From NCBI GenBank assembly GCA_949126835.1, contig OX421497.1, positions 8,470,320 to 8,534,319 of the forward strand: a DNA stretch of 64,000 nucleotides, read 5' to 3'. The first letter of the stretch is position 1; each line of letters starts with the position of its first letter. The translations under genes and the position numbers were made by a program. Under the pieces are notes generated by a model. The model had not been told where the DNA came from and did no database searches. It saw nothing but the letters and a program-made list of their open reading frames with translations. The stretch is from Anisus vortex. Its lineage: Eukaryota; Mollusca; Gastropoda; Planorbidae. Below, in pieces: positions 45,896 through 56,159 of the stretch.

Positions 45896-47539
45896 AACAC
45901 TAAGATTTTGTTACATTTGCCGTTAACCGATCGACTTAATTGCGCATGTCCGAAGTCTAATTATCTAATAAGAGGTTGTTGATTCTATCCCAGAGTTCAA
46001 CAAGCGACAATGTTTGCGCCCTCTCACGCCCCTGGGCAGCAGATGCATTCCTTACATAACAAGCAAAATGGCAAATACCTCCCCCACTCCCCTACCCACT
46101 TACCCCAAAAGCAAAGCCTGAGGCCAAGAAACAGTCATACACACAGAGAGAGAGAGAAACAAACAACAGATTTGTCTTCTTTTTTTACTGTCGTCATTTC
46201 AAAAGAGAATCATGGGTAGACTGTCCAGAAGCAATATCAGAAAACAAACAGAGGAGCGAACACACGCAAACACACCTACACACACACACTCACACAGGTA
46301 AAGAGACATTGATTGAATACTGTCGTGTGGCCAAATTTGCATGGTTTTTGATCTATCCAATAAAAGAACAAAATCATTATCATAAAGAAAGAAACCAACG
46401 TAGAAGAGAGAGAGAGAGAGAAAGAAATGAAAGATATATAGAGAGTGACAGTTCAACATGTCTATTGAATGAGCATTTCCTTTCCCCTACTCCGATCTAT
46501 TTCCAACTTCATCGGAGCTACTGATTTATTATGTCAAACAAAAAATCTACTTCTGTTTTTCTTTACCTTAGTGGTGTTTTTTTTTTATTTGTGGAGCTGT
46601 TGACAACTGTGATGTGTGTTTGTTGGGGCCTCATTAAGAGGGGGGCCCCGGGATAATAGCCAGTTTAATTGGACAGCTATTGAAAAGGCGCCACGGCGAA
46701 GTTCTAATTTGTCGTTCGGTCCAATGTTGCGAAAAATTGAATGGCTCGCTTCCTAACAGGAGATAAACGGCCAGAACTCAAGACATGTTTTTTTTTAAAT
46801 TCTTGCTTGCTTTTATTCATTCTTTTCAACGCCTCAGAAACGTCTCGCTCCCTCTCTTTTCTTTCTCTCCCTTTCAGAACTAACGGATGACTATTGGAAC
46901 CAAGAAACGGACATGCTAACAAGGTCGCTTTACCTGAGGTGGAGAAGGGGTGGGGGAGATGTGGCAGTAAAAAACATCAACTCGCCAGCAGATCAATGAA
47001 TTGGCAGGGTCAGCTTTCTTTTTTTTTTAGTTTTTATTATATCGCATTGTTTTGATCTCTGCGACGAGGACAAGCGTCAACAGACCGGGTCCAAAGTTTA
47101 GCATTAATGAGACAAATGATTAGTTTGTCAAAGCACTCGAATTCCTCGCGAGTTCACTGGCAGCGAGTTCAGGAGCCCCACCTGAAGATACCGCAGAGTT
47201 CAGTAGAAGATGGCAGAGGTCAGAAGGATAATTGTACGAGACGCTGGCTGGTTGATCCTTTGTTTTAAGGAGAAAGTAACACGCATAAAAAAATAGTCCG
47301 TAGAAATCCATGACCATAGATCTATAGATGTATAAACTGTAATGTATGTTTGTGTATTATACATAACTCAAAATACCTGCACCAAAAAAAAAAAAAAATA
47401 ATATACAGATGTGTCGATATTATCAACATGTTTTAACTTCGTGAACTGCTATAATCATATTTAATAGCTTCAAATATTTATTAATTTAATTTAAAAGGAC
47501 AATATAAAGCTAGCTACAATTAGAATCTATATTTGTTTC
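45896..47539. other. Intergenic with complex, non-repetitive stretches
   Basis: Includes (GA)n at 46145 and 46405. 46600-46760 and 46980-47260 are complex, moderately GC-balanced sequences with homeodomain-like (TTAATTGG, CATTAATGAG) and Sox/TCF-like (CAAAG) words and no ORF. They look unlike the decayed repeats around them and could be regulatory; nothing proves it. Confidence 0.35.
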
Positions 47540-47820
47540 GCCCATCGTATATATCTCTAGCCGCGTACACGGTTTATCTTCTGTTTTCTTTTAATGGACC
47601 AGGCCTCGATCACTGCCCCTACAGTTCCAACCTTCAAATCGTCACTAAAGTGCTGGTCCAAAAACCTAAAGTGACACTCTTTTATCGGTATATAACTGTT
47701 GTTTGCTATGTTATGTTTGCTATGTTATTTTATGTGTATTTAAATTGTGGACTTTCCCCTCGGTTCTACGGGGTCTCCACAGTATTACGAAGAAGAAGAA
47801 GAAGAATTAATAAAGTTATT
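47540..47820 (+). mobile_element. Probable 3' end of another LINE with a (GAA)n tail
   Basis: A 3'-UTR-like stretch ends CGGTTCTACGGGGTCTCCAC, then AGTATTACGAAGAAGAAGAA. The intact LINE at 58480-62834 also ends in a (GAA)n tail. No coding part is retained. Confidence 0.4.
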
Positions 47821-48449
47821 GTTGATGTTATTTGAAAAAAAGAGTCTAATCTATAATCAATTCTTTGTTTCAGTTTTATAATCATTAAACAGGCTAGTCA
47901 TAGATATTGGAAAGTTTCATATTTTCACACTCAATAGTCAATGGTCGGTGTCTAAGATTGGTCAGCTTGGGGCATTCCAGTAGGTCATGGTTTACTGTTT
48001 CATCTGGGTATGGGCAATTTCTGCAGTTTGGTTGATTTTTTAAAGTGAGGTTTTTTTTCTGCTTAGATGTCCGTTAACTACTGCTCTCAACTGGAAAATT
48101 AGGCATAGTTGTCTGCAGGGGAGAACTTTGATGTGGGCTTGTTTGTTGCTTTGTTGCCATTGCAATGGACACTAGCCCTGTACAGTTTCGCCTTTGAGCA
48201 CATAACAACATTAAAATGAGATTTTATGTATTTACCATATGATTTGACAAGTCGTCTTTGAAGTTGTTTTGGAATTCTTGTAGCCGAAATTGATTTCGTG
48301 TTTGCTCAACGTTTGCTCCCTTTCTTGCCAACTTGTCAGACTTGTCATTGCCTAGTATGACAATATAACATGCAGTCCACTGTAGAGTTATGTTGATGTT
48401 GTATGAACTTAATAGGTAGCCCACTATAGAGTTATATTGATGTTGTATG

Positions 48450-48637
48450 CAGAGCCTTTACAAGCTTATGTAGCGCCCCAGGGCACAAGTTTCAGCGCCG
48501 CCCCCTTGCATACCGTAACTGCTTGCTTAGTGCAATATTTGCTATACTTAGACTACATTTGCCGCCCCATCCCCTGGAAGTGTCGCCCCCGGGCATATGC
48601 CCCCCCTCTGACCCCCGCCCCCTATGTGATGGCACTG
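48450..48637. mobile_element. 188-bp hAT MITE inserted in the 44-bp minisatellite
   Basis: GTTGTATG at 48442-48449 and 48638-48645 is an exact 8-bp duplication of array sequence. Ends CAGAGCCTTTAC and GTGATGGCACTG are imperfect inverted repeats (9 of 12). The interior is C-rich (AGCGCCGCCCCCTTGCATAC). Confidence 0.9.
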
Positions 48638-48639
48638 GT

Positions 48640-49490
48640 TGTATGTACTCAATAGGCAGTCCATTGTAGAGTTATGTTGATGTTGTATGTACTTAATAGG
48701 CAGTCCACTGTAGAGTTATGTTGATGTTGTATGTACTTAATAGGCAGTCCACTGTAGAGTTATGTTGATGTTGTATGTACTTAATAGGCAGTCCACTGTA
48801 GAGTTATGTTGATGTTGTATGTACTTAATAGGCAGTCCATTGTAGAGTTATGTTGATGTTGTATGTACTTAATAGGCAGTCCACTGTAGAGTTATGTTGA
48901 TGTTGTATGTACTTAATAGGCAGTCCACTGTAGAGTTATGTTGATGTTGTATGTACTTAATAGGCAGTCCACTGTAGAGTTATGTTGATGTTGTATGTAC
49001 TTAATAGGCAGTCCACTGTAGAGTTATGTTGATGTTGTATGTACTTAATAGGCAGTCCACTGTAGAGTTATGTTGATGTTGTATGTACTTAATAGGCAGT
49101 CCACTGTAGAGTTATGTTGATGTTGTATGTACTTAATAGGCAGTCCACTGTAGAGTTATGTTGATGTTGTATGTACTTAATAGGCAGTCCACTGTAGAGT
49201 TATGTTGATGTTGTATGTACTTAATAGGCAGTCCACTGTAGAGTTATGTTGATGTTGTATGTACTTAATAGGCAGTCCAGTGTAGAGTTATGTTGATGTT
49301 GTATGTACTTAATAGGCAGTCCACTGTAGAGTTATGTTGATGTTGTATGTACTTAATAGGCAGTCCATTGTAGAGTTATGTTGATGTTGTATGTACTTAA
49401 TAGGCAGTCCACTGTAGAGTTATGTTGATGTTGTATGTACTTAATAGGCAGTCCACTGTAGAGTTATGTTGATGTTGTATGTACTTATAA
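48640..49490. repeat. Minisatellite, 44-bp unit, about 19 copies
   Basis: The unit CCACTGTAGAGTTATGTTGA plus TGTTGTATGTACTTAATAGG CAGT is nearly invariant; a few units differ at one base (CCATT, CCAGT). Two diverged units lie left of the hAT MITE (48370-48449). The unit length is not a multiple of three, so it broke the LINE reading frame it grew from. Confidence 0.96.
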
Positions 49491-49610
49491 GGAAGTCCAC
49501 AGTGTGATCTAGTAAGGCGAGTTCTTTTAAGTTTAGTGACGTCTTTCTAGTCATGTTGAATATGAGTAAATAGATGCATGCAGCCTGGATTATGAAAGTT
49601 AAAATAGATA

Positions 49611-49790
49611 TTCGGTTGATCACCAAAAGTCAATATCAGTTTCGGCCGAAACCGAAAGCATATTGAAAGCTAACTTTTTGGCTTCAGCCGAAACCGAAAC
49701 TATATCGAAACAGGCCATGTGCCTACTTTCTGCGCCAGAAACGAAACTGAATTTCGGTCGGCCTTTAGCCTAGCGTACAAACAAAAAGTT
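49611..49790. repeat. Short palindromic element with CCGAAACCGAAA motifs
   Basis: TTTCGGCCGAAACCGAAAGC and TTCAGCCGAAACCGAAACTA repeat directly, with an inverted TTTCGGTCGGCC at the right. The design resembles subterminal arrays of hAT MITEs, but no target duplication was found. Confidence 0.4.
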
Positions 49791-49821
49791 AATGGTCTCA
49801 ACTGCATGATCAATATCTTAA

Positions 49822-49978
49822 TTATAAGTAGCTGTATCAAAGTATCCCTAACAATTATAAGTAGCTGTATCTAAGTATCCATAACAATTATAAGTAGCTG
49901 TATCAAAGTATTTCTAACCATTATAAGTAGCTGTATCAAAGCATCCCTAACAATTATAAGTAGCTGTATCACAGTATC
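49822..49978. repeat. Minisatellite, ~33-bp unit, 5 copies, abutting a SINE
   Basis: The unit AATTATAAGTAGCTGTATCA plus AAGTATCCCTAAC. The last unit runs directly into the 3' end of the SINE at 49972. Since that SINE tail also contains AGTATCC, the array may have grown from the SINE's own tail. Confidence 0.9.
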
Positions 49979-50252
49979 CCGTCGGACCAAATTGATACAT
50001 AGGGCCGGTGAGCAGCGTTCACCAGTTTCCCTGACCATGACATACTCGTGGATTGTGTGGCCAGCACAACGCCCATTCGCCTTTACTTTGCCCCCCCTCC
50101 CCCACCAGAGCTGGGGTAGACTCACGGACAAGACAACCCTCCCAACTCCGGGAATAAAAACAAATCCTAACCTTCACCCAGGATTCGAACCCGCGAACCT
50201 TCGGTACGTTCAGTCGAAGGCGCCTCCGCAGCCGCTCGGGCACCGCGCCCCC
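49972..50252 (-). mobile_element. SINE family A, near full length
   Basis: The plus strand shows AGTATCCCGTCGGACCAAAT, GGCCGGTGAGCAGCGTTCAC, CACCCAGGATTCGAACCCGC (B box on minus) and GCAGCCGCTCGGGCACCGCG (A box on minus). Both Pol III boxes look intact. Confidence 0.93.
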
Positions 50253-50316
50253 ATCCATCTGAAACAGTTATAGCCACCCAACATAAGACAACAAAAAAAC
50301 TGAAAAAAATAGAATC

Positions 50317-50517
50317 TTAACCCTTCCCGTACCGACCTACTTCTATCTATGCTGCCTTCAGTTCCGCTATGTACGCGCCCGGGACTGTAAGGGTTAATCT
50401 CACAAAACGCATACAGAGTTTCTAGAATATTTTTTTGTAACCCTTACAGTCCCGGGAGCGTATATAGAGGAACTGAAGGCAGCATAGATAGAAGTAGGTC
50501 GGTACGGGAAGGGTTAA
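50317..50517. mobile_element. Two 81-bp TTAA MITEs in inverted orientation (large hairpin)
   Basis: 50317-50397 (TTAACCCTTCCCGTACCGAC ... GACTGTAAGGGTTAA) and 50437-50517 (GTAACCCTTACAGTCCCGGG ... GTACGGGAAGGGTTAA) are near-perfect reverse complements separated by 39 bases. A third copy is at 2671-2751. The pair can form an ~80-bp stem. Confidence 0.92.
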
Positions 50518-50519
50518 AA

Positions 50520-51084
50520 AGAAAAAGCATGCCAACTTTAGCACGCGCTTGGAACTGCCTCGTTTGTTTACTCTGTCCACGAGAGATCACTTGTGGAAGA
50601 TCACAAAAAGGTAAAATAAAAATGGAGGAGGGAAGGGGGGGGGGGAATGGAGGTCAAATATTAATTTTTAACGAGAAAGAGAAATGGATTCAAACAGCCC
50701 GAGCCGTGTGAGACTTCCGGTAAAAAAGCAAAATAGTTAGCTCCATCATCATTGGTCAAATATTGACCAATGGGGGAAGTGAGGCCAAAGAATTAAAAAA
50801 ACGAAAAACAAATAAAGAAAATACAAATAAACGTACAGTGTGCTTTTAAAAAGACAACGAGAATTCTGCCCAGAGTTTATGCATTTTGATGTCTTTTTGC
50901 TGTCGTAAACATTGTCAATAAGTGAACAACAGAAATCAATGCAGGGAATATTTGACAAAAGTAATAGCTCTAGAGAAGAAAGAAGTGAATTAGTCAGACG
51001 TGTATTCAAAATAGTTATTGCGTTTTGTGTATTGCGAGAACTAGTCGCATCATTGGCAAAAAGGTTGTTCTTATCAACATTAAC
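50520..51084. other. Intergenic, no gene recognised
   Basis: Complex sequence with a poly-G run near 50635. Short ORFs on both strands without recognisable domains. Confidence 0.4.
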
Positions 51085-51390
51085 GAATGTTGTTCTTCTC
51101 AACATTGGCAAAAGCTATTCTTCTCAAAATTGGCAAAAAGTTGTTCTTCTCAACATTGGCAAAAGCTGCTCTTCTCAACATTGGCAAAAGCTGTTCTTTT
51201 CAACATTGGCAAAAGCTGTTCTTCTCAACATTAGCAATAGCTGTTCTTCTCAACATTGGCAAAAGCTATTATTCTAATCAGTGGCAAAAGCTGTACTTCT
51301 CAACATTGGCAAAAGCTGTTATTCTAATCATTGGCAAAAGGTGTTATTCTAATTATGGCAAAAGCTGTTCTTCTCAACATTGGCAAAATA
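51085..51390. repeat. Minisatellite, 24-25-bp unit, about 12 copies
   Basis: The unit CTCAACATTGGCAAAAGCTG plus TTCTT repeats with variants (CTAATCAGTGG, CTAATTATGG). Three overlapping ORFs through it in different frames are artefacts. Confidence 0.93.
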
Positions 51391-51401
51391 AAAAGGCAAA
51401 A

Positions 51402-51545
51402 TATTCTAACAAAGTGACACAAATATACTAACAAAGTGGCACAAAGATACTTACAAAGTGGCACAAAGATACTAACAAAATGGAACAAGGATACGTAATA
51501 CTAACAAAAAGGCACAAAGATACCAACAAAGTAGCACAAAGATTC
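51402..51545. repeat. Minisatellite, ~22-bp unit, about 6 copies
   Basis: The unit ACTAACAAAGTGGCACAAAG AT is separate from, but directly next to, the 25-bp array. Copies are less uniform (AATGGAACAAGG, AAAGGCACAAAG). Confidence 0.85.
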
Positions 51546-52501
51546 TGTCAATAATGAGAGGTATTCTGATAACATTCAATAACAAAAATATGGCCATAAT
51601 GTATATATATATATAATGATATGTATTTAAATATAACCCTATTTAAAAATATTAAACAAAATAAGGGAAAAACAAAGCCAATAATTATTGCAGAATAACT
51701 TCATGAAATATCTGACCTTGTTTCAGGATTGAGTAGAAAGCCATTTCAATTCATCCTGCCATTAATGCAAAGGGGGGCGAAGTCCATTATGCCTTAGGAT
51801 ATTATTATTGAAAACCCCGAGGAAAGTGGACTAGCTTTTAAAGGCAACCAGTTAAGTTAGTGCTGGGCAAATAGGACCAGGAAAAGAACAAACAAAACAG
51901 GGAAAGAAGATAAAAAGCAAAGTGGCTTTCGGAATAGCGCGGCATGAGTCTTTTTTTTCTGTTAAAGATGAACCAAATAATTGATTGATTTTAGTTGTAT
52001 GGGGTTTTATAGAGTTAAATGCGAAAGGAAAGATGGGAAAGAGAAAAAGTTTTTTTTTTTTTCTAAAGCCGAGCTGGAGATCGAGGGCGGAAACTAACAT
52101 CAGTAGCTGATGCCGAACGGTGTGAAGTTTCTTTTGTTTGAATTGCGCACACAACACCAAACCCCAACCCCATAGGAAATGAACGATACCTTTGTGGTGC
52201 GGAGTAGTTCATGTGTCTTCTTCCAAAGTTAGCGGAGAAAGGTTATTGATCGGTTATGTAAAGAGAAGATGTGCAAAGGTTATTGGAGACAAAAAAATCA
52301 ACAACCCTGAATCCCGCAATAAGAGAAGAATCGTGTGTGACATAATAATCTAAGATAAGATAATGAAGTACACTAACATACTGACTGATATGCATTACTT
52401 TTTATGATGCATCACTGAGAGTTCAACGCATTAAAATTTTATAAAATAACATCTTTATTAATATACACTAAAATATATATACACAAATAAAACGTATGGT
52501 T
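51546..52501. other. Intergenic with a complex, possibly regulatory stretch
   Basis: 51690-51850 (TTCAGGATTGAGTAGAAAGC, ATTCATCCTGCCATTAATGC, GAGGAAAGTGGACTAGC) has the look of constrained non-coding DNA: high complexity, homeodomain-like TTAAT words, no ORF, no repeat. This is judgement, not proof. Confidence 0.35.
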
Positions 52502-52509
52502 GTAAAGAG

Positions 52510-52705
52510 CAGGGGTTGAAAACCTATGGCACGCGTGCAAGACTCGGCACGTAGAGCGATTTTCAATGGTACACGGAAGACCTACCACAAGTCTCTTTTA
52601 CAAGAAATTGAGTGCTAGACTACGATGACTTTTAGGCTGTTGGCACGCTGAATGAATTAGAAAGTCTTCTTTGGTACACTACTATTAAAATGTAACCGAC
52701 CCCTG
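52510..52705. mobile_element. hAT MITE (5351 family)
   Basis: Flanks GTAAAGAG (52502) and GTATAGAG (52706) match at 7 of 8. Ends CAGGGGTTGAAAACCTATGG and ATGTAACCGACCCCTG. The interior shares GGCACGTAGAGCGATTTTCA and TTGGCACGCTGAATGAATTA. Confidence 0.9.
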
Positions 52706-52779
52706 GTATAGAGTATAGGCTATTGCATTGTTACAGGCGCTCCTTAATGATTATAATGATACCTACGTTATCTTAAACG

Positions 52780-52995
52780 TTACAGACGCTCATGCCATAA
52801 AGAAGATAATTGCGTCCCCCCCCCCCTTTATAAGGGGTTTGAGTCTAGACTTGCATTTCTATTAACGTTTTAAATGATGTTAAGTTACTGGTTTTCCTGG
52901 TTTTTTTTTTTCAGGCAAACCCATTCCATACCCCGGATGCAATTTGGAAAGAAAGAGTACTTATATGCATTTGTTCTCGCATAAGGGGTAAGGAT
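52780..52995 (-). mobile_element. LINE family J 3' fragment
   Basis: CGTTACAGACGCTCATGCCA, GAGTCTAGACTTGCATTTCT, TACTGGTTTTCCTGG and GAAAGAGTACTTATATGCAT match the family 3' end, with a poly-C run in the 3' UTR. Confidence 0.85.
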
Positions 52996-54093
52996 GGAAT
53001 GCTTATGGTTGTTTGCATAGAGCGAGTCTCCATGTCATTTTAGCGTTTGATGATTATATGGATAAAGCTAATATTATTGTAAGCACTAATGTAAGAGTTA
53101 ATATAGACATTACTGTAAGTGCTAAAGTAAGTACTAATGTAAGAGCTAAAGTAATAGCTATTGAAACAAATAACGTAGAATCTTAATGTAAGGACTGAAG
53201 TAATAGCTATTGAAGCTAATAATGTAGAATCTTAATGTAAGGACTGAAGTAATAGCTATTGAAGCTAATAATGTAGAATCTTAATGTAAGGACTGAAGTA
53301 ATAGCTATTGAAGCTAATAATGTAGAATCTTAATGTAAGGACTGAAGTAATAGCTATTGAAGCTAATAATGTAGAATCTTAATGTAAGGACTGAAGTAAT
53401 AGCTATTGAAGCTAATAATGTAGAATCTTAATGTAAGGACTGAAGTAATAGCTATTGAAGCTAATAATGTAGAATCTTAATGTAAGGACTGAAGTAATAG
53501 CTATTGAAGCTAATAATGTAGAATCTTAATGTAAGGACTGAAGTAATAGCTATTGAAGCTAATAATGTAGAATCTTAATGTAAGGACTGAAGTAATAGCT
53601 ATTGAAGCTAATAATGTAGAATCTTAATGTAAGGACTAAAGTAATAGCTATTGAAAAAAATAATGTAGAATCTTAATGTAAGGACTAAAGTTATAGCTAT
53701 TGAAACAAATAACGTAGAATTATAATGTAAGGACTAAAGTAATACCTATTGAAACAAATAACGTAGAATCATAATGTAAGGACTAAAGTAATACCTATTG
53801 AAACAAATAACGTAGAATCATAATGTAGGAACTAAACTATTAGCTTTTGAAACAAATAACGTAGAATCATAATGTAAGGACTAAAGTGATAGCTATTGAA
53901 ACAAATAACGTAGAATCATAATGTAAGGACTAAAGTGATAGCTATTGAAACAAATAACGTAGAATCATAATGTAAGGACTAAAGTGATAGCTATTGAAAC
54001 AAATAACGTAGAATCATAATGTAAGGACTAAAGTTATAGCTATTGAAACAAATAACGTAGAATCATAATGTAAGGACTAAAGTTATAGCTATA

Positions 54094-54667
54094 AGGCGTT
54101 TGCAATCCCGTGACAAAAAGCACGTGATTTGTGTTTACTTTGAGTAATGGTGTGCAATTAAATATGGCCGCTGCATTAATAAAGTTTCATATAGGCTCGA
54201 GCTTTTTTTAAATGATGTGTTGTGTTTTAAGTCTTATTAAGATTTAAGCTGTATTATGTATGTTAAATAAAATAGGCTATTTTATTATTAGCATAGACAT
54301 AGATCATAGACGATGTGAGCCTAATAGTTACTTGACTATATAGGCCTAGCCTATTCACCAACAATATCACTTGACATCGTAGCCTAGCCTACGAAACATT
54401 AAAAGTGTAGGCCTATCAAGTGAAATTGAAAGTGTAAATAGGTCTAGCCGGCCCTAGCCTAATCACATTAATCAATTAATCTACAGTACTACTATTTACC
54501 TCCTTATTTTTGAGTAGGATAGCCAATATTCAGATGTGAGTTTTGCATGATAAAGAAGTACTTCACTTTCACCACGTTGCATTTGTACCTCAATTGGGTT
54601 CTTTATTTACACAAATACGTCACTAAATTTACACAAAAAACTTAAGCTCCGCCTACTGAGAACGCTC
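54094..54667. mobile_element. 574-bp element, second copy of the one at the CCDC83 5' end
   Basis: Over 95% identical by eye to 33641-34210, with one 4-7-base difference near 54341. Being inserted in a minisatellite fixes its borders: array sequence ATAGCTAT before, TATTGAAAC after. This gives a duplicated TA or TAT and element ends AGGCGTTTGC / GAGAACGCTC. Confidence 0.85.
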
Positions 54668-56159
54668 TATTGAAACAAATAACGTAGAATCATAATGTAA
54701 TGGTACATTCGCTGAAGTGGGAAAGTCGGAAACTCGGAAATTCCGAGTAGGAAGTTTTCCCATTTGCAAACTTGGTGCATTTTTGCATAATATTTTGTCA
54801 CTTATCTATATAATATGTAGGCCTATAATGTGAATTAATTACATCTTCCTTGACGACGTTGAAAATTAACATAAAATATAGAAGAGTTACCGTTACTTTG
54901 GGGATGTCCATTAATTACTTTTAGGCAATTTTTTGTAGATTTTTACCTATGGTTCCTACCATCCTCCCCCCCCCCCAACTCGCCCCTCCCACATTTTTTT
55001 CAAATCCGAAGATTTTAACAATAGTTCTGTTCTTTCTGTTTACTATTGTTCTTTTCATAGAAATATTTCATCTTTTCCAATTTTACGTTTCACTAAATGA
55101 GCTTTTGGTAGCCTACAATGTTAATTGTTCAATAGACCTTTTCATCATCATTGATATGCCTTCTTCTACAGGCAATTTTTCCTTTGCTTTTTCTTCAAAA
55201 TGATCGAACATATCCCGGGAACCTTTAACAAAATGCGAAAGTGAAGCATAGGCCTACAATTCCCTACAAGGCTACATATAGACTAATTTGGGGGTTAGGC
55301 ATCGATTGACTAGTCTTGTGAAATTCATCCAGCAAGTAATTCTATTTTGCACTCATTTTATGGTGGTTGTGCACAATATAGGCCTACCATATTTTCCCCT
55401 GTGTGGCTACCTATATCTAGGAAAGTTAGAAAACGTTCAATAGGGAGCCCATCATCTTGTGAAACATATAGGCTAAAGGCCTATAGTAGGCCTATAGGCC
55501 TACCTCACAAAAAAAGTGAGCTGATCAATATGGGACCGGTCTGTATAGTGGAATCTACAGATAAACTGAAGTAGGCATACCCTGCAGTTCTTAAATCCTC
55601 CAAGATTGTGTATCTTACTTTAGTGTGCCATAATTTTGATAAACTTTGTATATTTAAATAGGCCCAAAATTTTTTTTTGGGAACCCTACGTTATTTCTTG
55701 TGTAGCTTTTAAGTAAATACTGCACTGTCCATACACAGATCTACAAACTAACAAGATGAACACAAAAAGGACATGTCAAATCCATAATTGATATATTATT
55801 ATTTGTATTAACGTAAAACCATGTTTTCACATGTTTGCTATGTCCTATGTAGGCTACGTCGTGGCACAGGACACATGTAGAATTGTGTAATAAATTTGTA
55901 TCATTTTTTAGGTATTAAAAAGTAACATTGTTGATGCCAAATTTTCTTGACCTCCCCTCTCCCCTATGTCGACAATTGTCAAACTTTTTCAGACCCCTCC
56001 CCCCTATTTGGTTGTCGTAATTAATGGACTTAGTTACGGCTTTTCAACTCATATAGATAAGTGATTTTATCTTAAACGTTATAAGCCGAAGAACTTATAT
56101 TTCACAATAATATATAGATCAGTGCTTATAATGCAAACATATTTTTTACTATATTTTGA

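Larger units (their letters stand above)
47930..49610 (-). pseudogene. LINE remnant: RNase H domain and zinc-finger tail, expanded by a minisatellite
   Basis: On the minus strand, upstream to downstream: TRKTSLNLKELALLDHTVDF and LISTYNINITLQWTA at ~49540-49440; then INITLQWTACYIVILGNDKS and DKLARKGANVEQ at 48390-48290. The latter matches the RNase H segment ITLQWIPGHxxIxGNexADxLAKxGA. At 48040-47940 NCRNCPYPDETVNHDLLECP follows, a CCHC-type tail. Between the two RNase H pieces lies the 44-bp array, which is an amplified piece of the same coding DNA (YNINITLQWT region). The catalytic His is lost. Confidence 0.8.

Noticed and set aside
50912..51431. Overlapping ORFs of 69-121 codons
   Set aside because: Frames through the 25-bp minisatellite. 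The non-repetitive leader has no recognisable domain.
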